Source: Calvatia gigantea (taxonomy: Eukaryota; Basidiomycota; Agaricomycetes; Agaricales; Lycoperdaceae). Taken from it: DNA of 64,000 bases. Where the stretch lies: NCBI GenBank assembly GCA_025093985.1, contig JACAAK010000023.1, forward strand, positions 102,401-166,400, written 5' to 3'. The notes beneath the pieces were generated by a model. It had not been told where the DNA came from. It ran no database searches and saw nothing but the letters and a program-made list of their open reading frames with translations. Made by a program: the position numbers and the translations under genes. Shown here piece after piece: positions 1 to 11,192 of the stretch; within the stretch, counting starts at the first letter, position 1, and each line of letters begins with the position of its first letter.

Positions 1-526
1 AGGGAAAGATGACTGAAATCCCCTTCTTGTCCCGACCTCTGTGAGTAGAAACAGTCTTTGAGTGGTGTCACTCAGACCTTCTGGAAATGCTAGTCATATC
101 CTATCACAAATTTAAATAGGTGATGATGCTACTTAATGACTATTCCTCTCAAGCATTTGTAGTCCTGCTTAAAACAAAAGTGGATGCACTACAACACCTC
201 ATTGATTTGATCAATCAATTAGAAAACATTAACAGTCTGCATATAAAGAAATTCTGCACCAATAATGGAGGAGAATATGTCAATGCCAAGTTACAAGCAT
301 TCTTTGCAGAAAGAGGAATATTACATGAGACTTCTGCTCCCAATGTTCATCAACAGAACAGTCAAGCTGAACGTTTGAACTGAACCATCCTTGATAAAAG
401 CAATGCGATGTTGCATCAGGCTTGTCTACTTGCATCATGGTGGGAATTCTCAGTCAAAACAGCTGTACATTTATATAATCATATGCCTATACAACATCTT
501 GATTGGAAGACACTGTATGAAGAATA
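1..526 (+). pseudogene. Copia-B integrase core, first part
   Basis: Remnant of the retroviral-type integrase catalytic domain of Copia-B. Visible signatures are the second catalytic Asp context (FCTNNGGEYVN, where the Asp has become Asn: TNNGG instead of TDNGG) and the catalytic Glu region (HQQNSQAERLN), followed by VHLYNHMPIQHLDWKT. The catalytic D-to-N change, a TGA after AERLN and further frame breaks make it non-functional. The reading frame is cut at 526 by Copia-A and continues at 7704 with EYTGVKPTLSHVHVFGC. The same stretch runs uninterrupted in Copia-A (NHTPVQHLKWKTPFE...LSHIHVFGC), so the two halves can be joined with confidence. Confidence 0.85.
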
Positions 527-964
527 TATTGAATCTCAATCTGTACTACTACGTTGGTTTATTCTATTTATAGATGAAATGGATCTAGAGAACATCACTC
601 TTGGAGTGAGTAATATTAGCCATGAATGCTTGCTACATTCCTGTAGGAAACAGCATCATACCGCACTATGTGTTGTTGGTAAAGACTATTAATTAGATAG
701 ATGCTGTTAACACATTATGCTCTGTATATGCCATTGGTAGTAAATAGCTCACCCTGTACCCAGGTTGTAAGGCATTTCACCTTTCTATGTAGTATATAAG
801 ATCCCATGTATATATGTTATTCTTTAGACAATCTAGTTCTTCTCTACTTGTCTACAACTTCTTAGCAACTTCTTCTTACCTCAACAAGCTCTACTCTCAG
901 TAAGTATGACTATCCTCCACCACTGTGACTTTCTACTGTGGTGCTTTGTATACTCATCTCAACA
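527..964 (+). repeat. Copia-A 5' LTR
   Basis: 438 bp, same length as the 3' LTR. It contains a TATA-like GTATATAAG near 791-799, followed by a C/T-rich transcribed region. It ends TCTCAACA at 964, directly next to the primer-binding site. Confidence 0.95.
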
Positions 965-977
965 GGTTATGGGCCCC
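965..977 (+). promoter_or_regulatory. Copia-A primer-binding site (initiator tRNA-Met half)
   Basis: GGTTATGGGCCCC begins at the first base after the LTR. It is the complement of the GGGCCCAUAACC stretch spanning the anticodon loop of eukaryotic initiator tRNA-Met. Drosophila copia and relatives prime from the internal half of a cleaved initiator tRNA, with the primer-binding site directly against the LTR, and this site matches that pattern. The absence of a TGG (complement of the tRNA CCA end) at the LTR edge argues against ordinary 3'-end priming. Confidence 0.8.
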
Positions 978-1017
978 GACCACTGCTCACACTAGACTGC
1001 GTTAGCCACGCTGGCAA

Positions 1018-3117
1018 GTGTTAGAGGAGGCTATGGTCGTAGATAGTGGTACCTTCAGTCCACTTGATCCTTTGTTCACCCATGTTGTTGATGCATGCTC
1101 CACATTCACTGTCGACTTCATGATGCTGATTCATTGTCCCCACTTTCTAGATATGTCTGGCTCCAATGCTATCAATTCTGGAAATGTTCAAACTGCCTAC
1201 AGGTAGCTCCTGATTCTTAAGGGAGTTCAGAACTACTTTATCTGGTCATTCTGCCTTCGCTTCGCTTTGATGACCATCTCTCTGAATGACTGTGAATGGA
1301 CCAGCTAGGATTTCTCTGGCGCCATGTATGAACCTAACGTTTATATCCAATCCTTTAAGGAGGATCACCCCAGTGTTGTGGCCACTGTCACTCAGGCTGC
1401 TATTCCCTTGTGTCCAGGATCTCCTATCCCAATGACCATGGAGGAAAGAAAGGCTACTGGGCAGGCTAACAACCTGTGAACATGTGTACTTGGGTTGATT
1501 GAGGCAACTCTCCCCAATTCTATACTTAAGCACACATCCCAGAATGCGCGAGCTTTTTGGTCATTGTTGGTGATTCAATATGGGTTGCCTGGACCTGCAC
1601 AGGTCTACAACGAGTTCATCTGCACTGTCAATTTCGAGCTCCCCCTTGGAGGTGATCCTTCTCTTAAAATCACCGAGCTGCAGCAAATCTTTGGCCAGCT
1701 CGACTCCATGAGTGCAGGACTCACCTCAGAAATAGAGACCATGATCCTTCTCCACTTCCTCCATCCCTCTCTCACACATGTCATGCAGACCCTTCTTACG
1801 TCCAATACATCAATCTAGGAACTTACCTGGGACAAGGCCTGCAGCAGCATTTTAGCTGCTTATACCTCCAACCAGACTGCTCTGTTATGATTTCCTATCA
1901 ATCAAATCATGTTCCGCCATCATCTGCATTCCTATCTACTTGTGTACCTGTTTCGTCTATTCCTGTCCAGCGATCTCTGAACTATGACTTGTGCCAACTA
2001 CTATGCCATCCTTACTGGACATTTCATGTAGTTACTCCATCCGTTCAACTGGATGACCCTTCAGTATTTAAGCATACATACATCTACTGTATTTGGTACG
2101 CTTAACCATCTCAGTTCTCTCCCCTTACTCACCCTCAAGACTTAGCCCAAGCTGCAACCTGAGGTCTTATCAGACTAAGGTCATAACATGCTCATGTGCA
2201 ACATGTGCATTTCCAGCCCTGCCAGCAAGGTAGAGGGCAGCAGCAGCAGTGTGGTGGCTACCAGCAGGGTGGACAGCAGCTGCAAGGCCAGCAGCAACCC
2301 CAGCAGGGCCAAGGGCAGCGAAAGCCCAAACCACAGCAGCAGCAACAGCAGAAGCAGCAGCCTGGAGGAGAAGGCAAGGAGAAGAAGCACTACTGGTGCC
2401 CTTGTGGCAAAGGCAAGGGCAAAAAGGAGGGTGAACAGGCCAATATGGCCTCACAGTCCAAATACATTGAGGACATCAGCTATGCGTCAAAGGCCACTCA
2501 CGTGCCTCCACCTAGCTCAATGCGCTCCCTTGTGGAGGAGGCCCACTGTTTGCGGAGTCTCCCCGCTTCAACCAGTTTGGCTGCCCCACTCACTGAGCAC
2601 ATCTCTGTGCCAGAGCCTGAGCATCGCCGCCACCCCTCAGTCAAAGCTAAGGTCAATGTGCTCAAGGCGTGGGATGAGCACAACCATGCGATGTCCATGA
2701 CTGGGGAACAGGACCCCTGGAAGAAGTTTGATCTGATGGAGATCGATGCAGGTAATACCACCACCCATCAGATCCCTGTCACGAGAGAGGAGCAAGTATG
2801 GCCAGCACCAGTTTACGATAAACTGGCAACTATCAAGATCCCCAAGCCACTTAAAAAGAAGCAGGCACCAAAGGTGACCGACATGTCCGCCATCAATTCC
2901 AATGACGACATGGACTATGGTTCTGATGGAGGGTGTAGGTATGTACCTTTCTCTTTACCTTTATCTTCCCACACTAAATGCAGTGATCAGTCCTGTCTGC
3001 AGATGGGACAGCACTCTCCAGACACAAGGCATGTCCACCAAAAAGCAGGAGGCCCTGGAGATTCCAAGGATGAGCTGGGATGATATGGTCTCAGAAGACC
3101 AGAGAGGAGCTATGTAA
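1018..3117 (+). pseudogene. Copia-A gag region (broken)
   Basis: Decayed Gag. An open stretch at 1495-1818 shows the helical capsid-like segment (ARAFWSLLVIQYG, ...EIETMILLHFLHPSL). The reading is then cut by the solo LTR at 1883-2188. Removing the LTR and one target copy restores SNQTA-HVQHVHFQ. It continues at 2196-3083 with a glutamine/glycine-rich stretch and a WCPCGKGKG motif that looks like a damaged CCHC knuckle. A lysine-rich and acidic tail follows. Frameshifts and stops separate the segments. It would have been the structural protein of the virus-like particle. Confidence 0.7.
1883..2188 (+). repeat. Solo LTR of the Gypsy-1 family in Copia-A gag
   Basis: 306 bp, TGTTATGATTTCC...GGTCATAACA, in plus orientation and very similar to the Gypsy-1a LTRs (36929-37234 and 42519-42824). 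It is flanked by perfect TGCTC duplications (1878-1882 and 2189-2193). No internal Gypsy sequence is present, so it results from LTR-LTR recombination after insertion. Confidence 0.93.
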
Positions 3118-3155
3118 ACGCTCTCTTAACTAGTCCGCCATCTAGTATACCACCT

Positions 3156-3743
3156 ATGATTGACTGTATTAGCTACCTGTTTAATGAACGCTGGTTAACT
3201 ACTTCTGAAAACGTGGGATATGAGCCAGTTAAGTCACCTAAGATGATTCATAAGGAGCAGGAAATTCCTCCATCTGTAATGAAGCTCACTTATGCTGAGC
3301 AGGTAAAAGCCAACCAAAGCGGCAATGTGATTGAAACATATCACAGTTGTGATTTTTCCAACTGCCTTGCTTGTAGGCATGAAAGGAGGAACAAGCCAAA
3401 CGCAGCTGATTGGTTGCTTGACTCTGGAGCTTCATATCACATCACTGGATACCTCTCTGACTTCACAGAAATAACGATGGGAGATTACGGTACCATCGTC
3501 GCAGCAGGAGACTGCGGTTACAAAATGATCAGATGTGGCTCTGTGATTTTTGAGCACAATATCACAGACAAAGGGAAGACCATGAGTGCTACATCATATA
3601 TTGCGCCAGTTTTCTATATCAAGGAAATATCTGAATGGCTCATGTCTTTGGGACAGATACTTAGATCTGGTCATTTCCTTGAGGCGACCGTTGAAGGAAC
3701 CACAATTCATGACAAATCAGGACAAGCTGTATTGTCCGCCTAG
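3156..3743 (+). pseudogene. Copia-A protease domain
   Basis: 195-codon open segment of the polyprotein. The aspartic protease active site is visible as WLLDSGASYHIT, the usual Copia DSGA/S context, followed by the flap and C-terminal part (MIRCGSVIFEHN, ...EWLMSLGQILRSGH) leading to the GAG-pre-integrase region. The first codon used here is only the first Met of the open stretch; in the live element this is internal to the Gag-Pol polyprotein. It ends at a TAG (3741-3743). Confidence 0.8.
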
Positions 3744-5224
3744 CCTCACTTGATATTTCATAATAATATCCATACGGTGCACATGTATATCTTGCACAGA
3801 AGCAAGGAGGAGCCAGTTGTGCTAGCATTATGCCATCCCGATTACATTGACTGGCATCATTGAATGGGACACTCCTCTGATTGTGCACTTGCCAAGCTAC
3901 CAGCTAATGCTGAAGGCATCGCACTGATTTCTCCATCAGTTCCAGGAAGCCCATATGTGAGGGCTGTGCAAAAGCGAAAATGCACAATAATCCCTTTCCT
4001 GAGAACTCAAAGCGAGCCACCTCAGTCTTTGAGTTATGTTACTTGGACTTGATGGAATTGCCTGTCATTAGCTACCACAAATATAAATAGGCTATAATGT
4101 TACTTGACAACTTCTCTTCTCATGCACACATTGTCCTCCTTCAAAAGAAGTCTGAGGCTCTGGAGAAGCTCATAGAGCTGATTGGCATGTTAGAGAACCT
4201 CTCCGGTATGCAGATCAAATGTTTCTGCACTGATAATGGAGGAGAGTATGTCAACGAGCAATTACAGGCATGGTTTGCAATGTGTGGAATCACCCATGAG
4301 ACCACTGCACCCTATGCACATCAGCAAAATGGGTGTGTAGAGCGACTGAACTGCACCCTCGAGAAAGCCCAAGCTATACAGCTTCAGGTATGTCTACCTG
4401 ACTCTTGGTGGGAGTTTGCGATGAATTGCACTGTGCATTTATATAATCACACACCAGTCCAGCATCTGAAGTGGAAGACACCTTTTGAGTGTTACTTGAG
4501 GGATAAACTTAATCTATCCCATATCCATGTGTTTGGTTGCAGTGCATATGTATTCTTACCTGATGAAATCTGCACCAACAAATTGTCCGCAAAATCTGAG
4601 TTGATGATATTCCTCAGTTATAAAGAATCCAAAAATTACATTTTCATGTGGCACATGGAAGGCAATGTGATCTTTGTATCACTGAATGCCTTATTCAACG
4701 AAGGATATTTTCCTAAATATCCAGACTCTAAACTGGATAGCAGTAACTGGTATAAAAATTGTGAAGAGCACAGAGGGAATCTGCCCCCTCCAAGGAGACC
4801 AGAAGATGACAGTCCTCCTTCTCTGCTGCATAACAGCGATGCTGGAGATGTTCCAGGCCCAAGCGGCCCTCATTATCCCAATATTACTCCTGATCATGAC
4901 GGAGTACCTCTATCGACACCTTCCAAACCTAAGTTAAGGTTGTTACCTTCAAGTGCACCTTCATGCACACAGTTGCCTGGTACTACACCAGAGCACCTGC
5001 ATATACCTTGCAATCCTTCACTACCTTCGAGTGCTGGATCCCCGCCTCATAGACCAGGAAGGGAGTTTGATGAATTCCCACAAGATGAGCGTGGTTGGCT
5101 GACTGACCCAAGATGGTATGAGGACCACCAAGACCATGATAATACAGTTGAAGTGGAAGATCTACATTTGAAGTGTCATGAAATTGACCCTGAGCCGGAA
5201 GCGCTACGTCATTCTGAACAATAG
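3744..5224 (+). pseudogene. Copia-A integrase
   Basis: Decayed GAG-pre-integrase segment (3744-4096, several stops, with CEGCAKAKMHNNPF as the CxxC half of the zinc-binding HHCC) followed by a long open stretch 4097-5224 covering the catalytic core. The second Asp sits in FCTDNGGEYVN and the Glu in NGCVERLNCTL, and the downstream LSHIHVFGCSAYVF motif is typical of Copia. The last 150 residues are proline-rich and of low conservation, the usual spacer before reverse transcriptase. The first catalytic Asp lies near the YLDLMELP/LLDNFSSHAH segment, which is broken by a stop. Confidence 0.85.
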
Positions 5225-5461
5225 ACTAGGCCACCAATCTGCCTAGGCAATACTTATGGAGAATGGAGATGCCCAATTTCTATTGAACGTAAAGTCAATA
5301 GAACTCACTGATGAGAGCAGGCACGGAGGAGGGAGTATGTTCGACAGAACACTCCACCAGATGAAGTTATCAGAGAGAGGAGACAATGAACAAACACACC
5401 AGAGTATGTTCGGCGGAGAGCAAGGCAGGAATTTCTGCCCTTTCCACCTGAGTCTCTTGGT

Positions 5462-7253
5462 TTGCCACCATTTGTTCTTCCTCCACATCCGGAATTACCT
5501 CCTATGCCACCTTTCCCTGAATCCTCTGACTCAACATCACAAGATTATGATGGCATGGAAGACATTTCAAGACTCATCAGTGAGAGAGGAGTAAAGTTAA
5601 TCGACTACTTGATTGCGACAGTTCATAATACCGCACATGGAGAACTTGAAAACTTCTGTAACATGATAAAGCTCCCTGCTGAAACAAAAGTGAAGTGGAT
5701 GGCTGTATGTATCGAGGAACTTGATGTGCTTAAAAAGCGTGGGGTATATGAGTTGGTTGACCTGCTGAAAGGCAGACAAATAGTTAAAAACCATTGGGTA
5801 TTTCTTCAAAAGTCTGATGGCCACCTTAGAGCCCGCTTAGTTGTGAAGGGCTTCTCACAAGTTGAAGGCATCGACTATAACAAGTTATTCTCTCCAGTTG
5901 TCCGCTATGAGTCTGTGCGAGTCAGCTTTGCCCTCGCTGCGATCCATGATTGGGATATGCACAGTATTGACATAAAAACTGCCTACCTTTATGGCAAACT
6001 GGATGAAGAAATATACATGGAACAGCCTGAAGGGTTTCAACTTCCCAGGCAGGAGACGAAAGTATGGAGACTACGGTGAGCCATCTATGGCCTTAAACAA
6101 GCTGGACAACAATGGTGGAAGGAATTGCACAAATCTATGATTCAGCTGGGTTTCACCCACTGTAAATCTGACTATGCCATATACTATTACCAAGACAAAA
6201 AGACTAATGAGCTGGTTATCGCCATTGTCTATATTGATGATGTAAACTTTATGGGTCCAAAGGATTCCCCCCTCCTCAAAGAGTTGAAGGGAAAATTCAC
6301 CAAAAAGTGGGAGTGCAGAGACCACAGTCCTTGTAAAGAATTTCTCGGGATGAAAATCCAGAGGAACTGCTCCAAGCGTTGCATCTTTATCCAACAAGTT
6401 GCATACTTGGACAAAATATTAGCATGTTTCCAAGTTCCACAGTCTGCAGCAGCTAAAACTCCATTGCCATCCAGGTTTCAATTTATGACCAACAAGGACA
6501 CTGCTACTGGCCCCTTCCGTCAGAAGTACCAACAATTAGTTGGATCCCTAATGTACTTGATGATCAGTACTAGGCCCAACATAGCCTTTGCCATAGTTAA
6601 GCTGGCACAACATGCCACTAACTCTGCACCTGAACACTACCATGCTGGAATCCACATACTTAAGTACTTGTCTATGACAAGGAACTATGCGTTGAGATAT
6701 GAAGGCAATACTGGGAAACCAGCGGTGACGCTTGAATGCCTCAGTGATTTGGATTGGGCTCAAGATACTGAGACATAACACTCTGTCTCAGGAAACGTTT
6801 ATATAATAGCAAATGGAGCTGTAACATGGAGTTCACATTGACAGAAGACAGTTTCTCTTTCGTCCACTGAGGCAGAATATAAAGAGTTGTCTGACGCTTC
6901 ATGACAAGTGAAATGGCTGTCACAACTTCTTTCAGAATTGAATATTGAGCACCCCACTCCTATTCTCTTCAGCGACAATGATGGTTCTAAATTTTGGACT
7001 GAAAACCCCATTGTTGAAAAACAATCAAAGCATGTGGATATCCATTACCATTATGTATGAGAATTAGTTGAAGACAGTATTATCGAAATTGGTGATGTGT
7101 CTTCACAAGACAATTCCACCAATATCTTTACAAAGAATCTTGGCATAACCAAAATCAATCTGTTCCGCCCCAAGCTCAGACTTATTTTTGACTCTGATAT
7201 CAAAGCATGGAAAGTTTCCGCTCGATCATTGAAGGCTATTCCTCTCTCCCTCA
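5462..7253 (+). pseudogene. Copia-A reverse transcriptase and RNase H
   Basis: Reverse transcriptase starts with VKWMAVCIEELDVLKKRGVY and NHWVFLQKSDGHLRARLV. The catalytic aspartates are seen in SIDIKTAYLYGKL and in the YIDD box (IVYIDDVNFMG, near 6229-6261). An in-frame TGA at about 6077 replaces Arg in the LRRAIYGLKQ context. RNase H follows, with LSDLDWAQD, VSLSSTEAEYKELSDAS and the terminal HVDIHYHYV region, interrupted by TAA and TGA codons at former Gln and Arg positions. Domain order and length fit a full Copia Pol; point changes are the only damage I see. Confidence 0.88.
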
Positions 7254-7254
7254 A

Positions 7255-7265
7255 GTGAGGAGGAG
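7255..7265 (+). promoter_or_regulatory. Copia-A polypurine tract
   Basis: GTGAGGAGGAG abuts the 3' LTR. It occupies the position of the plus-strand DNA primer. Copia-B has the comparable GAAAAGGAG at 10571-10579. Confidence 0.75.
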
Positions 7266-7703
7266 TGTTGAATCTCGATCTGTACCACTACGTTGGTTTA
7301 TTCTATTTATAGATGAAATGGATCTAGAGAACATCACTCTCGGAGTGAGTAATATTAGCCATGAATGCTTGCTATGTTCCTGTAGGAAACAGCATCATAC
7401 TGCACTATATATTGCTGGTAAAGACTATTAATTAGATAGATGCTGTTAACACATTATGCTCTGTATATGCCATTGGTAGTAAATAGCTCACCCTGTACCC
7501 AGGTTGTAGGGCATTTCACCTTTCTATGTAGTATATAAGATCCCATGTATATGTGTTATTCTTTAGACAATCTAGTTCTTCTCTACTTGTCTACAACTTC
7601 TTAGCAACTTCTTCTTACCTTAACAAGCTCTACTCTCAGTAAGTACGACTACCCTCCACCACTGTGACTTTCTACTGTGGTGCTTTGTATGCTCGTCTCA
7701 ACA
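7266..7703 (+). repeat. Copia-A 3' LTR
   Basis: 438 bp, TGTTGAATC...CTCAACA, followed by the target copy GAATA. It differs from the 5' LTR by transitions only. Confidence 0.95.
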
Positions 7704-8165
7704 GAATATACAGGTGTTAAACCAACACTGTCCCATGTCCATGTATTTGGTTGCACTGCCTATGTATACAGGCCAGATGAAACTCACCTGAATAAGCTCT
7801 CACCAAAAGCTGAATTAATAATATTCTTTGGTTATTCGATAACCACAATGCACAATTACGTGTTTATGAGGCACACAGCAGGTAATATTCTAATAACATC
7901 ACCAAATGCTAAGTTTGATAAAGGATATTTTCCTAAATATCCTGATTCAAAGGCAGACAGTAGTAAACTGCCTACTCAATCAAAACTACCAGGAGAAAGC
8001 AGTTCAGTTCCATTACCTCCTGCTCCATCCTTCAATAAACTGCTTTCTCTGACTTCTCCACACCCTCATGTGCCTTCACCATCATCAGGATCATCATTAT
8101 CTAGCACGAGTCAGCAGACTATTTGTCTGCCATCTCTGCAGGCTCCTCCACCACCACCTCAGTAG
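7704..8165 (+). pseudogene. Copia-B integrase C-terminal part
   Basis: Continues the frame cut at 526: EYTGVKPTLSHVHVFGC, AYVYRPDETHLNKLSPKAEL, FDKGYFPKYPDSKADSS. This is the same conserved integrase C-terminal block seen in Copia-A at 4500-4745. After that the sequence becomes Ser/Pro-rich and ends at a TAG at 8163. The segment 8166-8465 continues the low-complexity linker with stops. Confidence 0.85.
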
Positions 8166-8465
8166 CCTTCTGCCAAAGCTAAAGGGAAAAGAAGAGCTGT
8201 TCCCAGTGATTATTTTCCCCCCTTAATGTGTGGTAAGAAAAGGCAGCAAGAGGAGCAAGGCATGAGAGAAGATGCTCTGCAAGGACCTCCAGGACCTTCA
8301 TGTAGACCATGGATCAGGCCAGAGAAGAAGCAAACTCCATCTGAGATCATAAAAGAACTTGATGAACTTCAGTGAAAAGAGTATGAATCCATGAAAAAGT
8401 CTGTTCATCATCCACACAACAATCCATCACAGTGAGAACTAGATGAATGATGAAAATCATTTATC

Positions 8466-10540
8466 ATGCCTGAACAATTAGGTGAAAAAGTCAAGGAATG
8501 GCTAAGCAATCCTGGTTCACAAAAGCCAACTGGACAGCCTAATCCTGACAATGACATGGATATCAGACATCTTGTCTCTGAAGGAGAAGTAAGATTAGTC
8601 AATTTCCTTCTCACACACAAAATAGAACAACTTCCCACACCTATCCATTTCAAAGATATTGCCACATTCCCTGAAGATCTGCAGGCTAAATGGATTCATG
8701 CATGTGTTGAAGAACTTGAAGCATTGCACAAAAGAGAAGTTTATGAAATTGTCAATCTACCAAAAGGGAAGAAAGCAATCAAAAATCATTGGATGTTTTT
8801 ACAAAAATCTGATGGCTGCCTATGAGCATGTCTTGTAGCAAAGGGTTATTCACAAGTCAAAGGCATGGATTATAATGAGCTTTTCTCTCCAGTAGTCCAA
8901 TATGAGTCCATGTGCATGATTTTATCACTTGCAGCAATCTATGATTGGGACATTTGCAACATTGATGTAAAAACTGCCTATTTATATGGCAAACTGGAAG
9001 AAGAAATATATATGGAGCAGCCTGAAGGTTTTAGACTTCCAGGGCAGGAACATAAAGTATGGTGATTATGCTGTTACGACCTTAGTCTGATAAGACCTCA
9101 GGTTGCAGCTTGGGCTAAGTCTTGAGGGCGAGTAAGGGGAGAGAACTAGGTGGTTAAGCATACCGAATACAATGGCTGTATGTACGCTTAAGTATGGTAG
9201 GGTCATCCGGTTGAACAGATAGAGTAACTACGTGAAACGTCTGATAAGTATGGCATAGTAGTTAGTATGAGTCATACTCAGAGATCGCTCAACAGAAATA
9301 GATGAAACAGGTACACAGGTAGAACAGGAATGTAGACAGAAACGGAGCACGACTTGATCAGTGTAAAACCATAACATATACTGTGTGATATATAGCCTTA
9401 AACAAGCTGGATGCGAATGGTGGAAAGAATTGTATGCTTCTATGACCAATATTGGGTTCAAGCATTGCAAATCTGACTCCAGCATATATTTCTTCTATTA
9501 CCATTTCGGCACACAAGCTAATCATTGCTATAGTCTATATTGATGATGTAGTATTCTGTGGTCCAAAGAGTTCATCACTCTTATGAGAACTAGAAGCTAA
9601 ATTTACAAAGAAGTGGGAATGCTGTATGCATGGAAAGTGTACAGAATTCTTAGGGATTAACATTGGTTGCAATCACGATAAGAGGAGGATCTTCCTCCAC
9701 TAAATAGTTTATCTCAATAAGATTCTTGATCAATTCCAGATCACACCCACTGCTTTTGCCAAGACTTCTTTAGTGAGCAGGTTTCAATTTAAAACCCATG
9801 ATGGCATGGCTACTAAAAACTTCTGTCTCCAGTATCAACAATTAGTTGGTTCCTTAATGTACCTAATGATTGGAACTTGCCCTAACATTGCCTTTGCTGT
9901 CACAAAGCTAGCTCAACAAGCCACTAATCCCATACCTGAGCATTATACTGCTGGTATCCATGTACTCAAATATCTTAATCTCACAAGAAACTATGTGTTA
10001 TGCTATGAAGGTGATACTGGGAAATCCAACATGGAGCTATGGTGTCTAAGCGATTCTGACTGGGCACAAGATTCCGAGATGAGACAATCTGTTTCCAGTA
10101 ATGCCTGTTACATTGCTAACAGTGCAGTAATCTGGACATCTCATTGTCAAAAGACAGTATCCCTCTCTTCAACTAAGGCTAAATACAAGGAGTTGTCTGA
10201 TGCTTCTAGACAAATTGTCTGACTATTGACTCTTCTATCCAAACTAAGACTCGCTCACCCAACCCCTGTGATTTATGGAGATAATGATGGTTCCATTTAT
10301 TGGGCCATTAATCTGGTTGTGGAGAAATGCTCCAAACACGTTGATATCCATTATTATTATGTTTGTAAATTATTTGAAGCTGGAAGAATCAACATTGGTC
10401 AAGTCTTAACACAAGACAATCCTGCAGATATTTTTACAAAGAATCTAGTGCAACCAAAGTTTGAACACTTTCACCCTCAACTTGGTTTAATTTTTGATTT
10501 GGACCTTAATGCTTGGAGAATATCCACATCAGCTGATTAA
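8466..10540 (+). pseudogene. Copia-B reverse transcriptase and RNase H
   Basis: Reverse transcriptase segments are recognisable: KWIHACVEELEALHKREVY, NHWMFLQKSDG, then a TGA where Copia-A has Arg. NIDVKTAYLYGKLEEEIYMEQ follows. The frame is cut at 9071 by a Gypsy solo LTR and resumes after 9381 with the LKQAG..WWKELY block. The YxDD region near 9530-9550 is frame-broken. RNase H at 9773-10540 is largely open (LSDSDWAQDSEMRQS, VSLSSTKAKYKELSDASR, HVDIHYYYV, DNPADIFTKNL), with one TGA at 10220 where Copia-A has Trp. The domain end lies 40 bp before the 3' LTR. Confidence 0.87.
9072..9376 (-). repeat. Solo LTR of the Gypsy-1 family in Copia-B pol
   Basis: 305 bp, minus orientation (TGTTACGACCTTAG...CCATAACA on the plus strand). 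Flanking 5-mers TATGC (9067-9071) and TATAC (9377-9381) differ by one transition and fit an aged target duplication. Confidence 0.88.
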
Positions 10541-10579
10541 AAGCGGCTCCTACATTAACCATCCTTGGATGAAAAGGAG

Positions 10580-10993
10580 TGTTGAATCTTGATCCTATCT
10601 CAGATGTATCTATTTATAGATGAAACATTTTGGATCTAGAAAACTCATCCTACAGAGGTTTGAGCCCTTTACAATACTTTGCATTACAGTATCATTTAGG
10701 TACTGTAGTACACTGTAGAATGATTCATAGCTTGCATAGATTATGTATACTACTGTGCTGCATTATGCTTAATATATGCTACTGGTAGATAGTATTTCTC
10801 CCTCTAACCAGGTCATAGAGTATTATCCACTTGAACTTGTATATAAACCCTCTAGGTAGTATATAGCTCTTCAGACAATTCTACTCATTTATACTTCAAA
10901 CACACTCTTCTCCAACCTTCAAACTCACTACACTTTGTAAGTGACTACTTTTCTACACTGTGCTTTTAGCTGGTGGTAGTTGTTGTCTCAACA
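10580..10993 (+). repeat. Copia-B 3' LTR
   Basis: 414 bp, TGTTGAATCTTGATCC...GTCTCAACA. It is clearly related to, but divergent from, the Copia-A LTR (shared starts and ends, TATA-like region near 10848). The paired 5' LTR is not in the window. Confidence 0.85.
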
Positions 10994-11192
10994 GTATGTA
11001 TGCTTAAATACAGAGAGTCATCCAGTTGAATGGATGGGGATACTACATAAAACATCCAATAACTATAGTGCAGTAGTATGTGAGTCAGTACTCAGAGATC
11101 ACTGGCACTGAAATAGATGAAACAGGTACATGGTGGATACAGAGTTAGGTGACAGGCACAGTGATATGGTGAAGACAGTGAAATCCACAACA
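10994..11192 (-). repeat. Partial Gypsy LTR (minus orientation)
   Basis: Matches the right two thirds of the Gypsy-1 LTR family in minus orientation (GTATGCTTAAATAC..., GAATGGATGG, ...ACAGGTACA) and ends with the LTR terminus CCACAACA at 11192. It begins exactly at the Copia-B LTR edge, so it was probably split by Copia-B. Confidence 0.7.

Larger units (their letters stand above)
527..7703 (+). mobile_element. Copia-A: complete but decayed Ty1/Copia element
   Basis: Both LTRs are 438 bp (527-964 and 7266-7703). The element is flanked by a 5-bp target duplication GAATA at 522-526 and 7704-7708. My alignment by eye finds 17 differences between the LTRs, all transitions. Internal order is Gag, protease, integrase, reverse transcriptase, RNase H, the Ty1/Copia order. 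The left LTR starts TATTGAATC, having lost the TG terminus by a G-to-A change; the right one is TGTTGAATC...CTCAACA. A Gypsy solo LTR sits inside gag. The element is inactive. Confidence 0.95.
1..10993 (+). mobile_element. Copia-B: old Ty1/Copia element, left end outside window
   Basis: Plus-strand Copia element split by Copia-A (527-7703) and by a Gypsy solo LTR (9072-9376). The integrase reading frame runs to 526 and resumes after 7708. Reverse transcriptase and RNase H follow, then a polypurine tract (10571-10579) and a 414-bp 3' LTR (10580-10993, TGTTGAATC to TCTCAACA). The 5' LTR must lie upstream of position 1. The next bases (GTATG...) continue a Gypsy LTR, so Copia-B probably inserted into that LTR; the other half cannot be seen here. 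Many transitions and in-frame stops make it inactive. Confidence 0.9.

Noticed and set aside
2170..2454. Leu/Ala-rich minus-strand frames opposite the glutamine-rich gag segment
   Set aside because: They are the reverse reading of CAG/GCA repeats in Copia-A gag and lie within a recognisable plus-strand frame.
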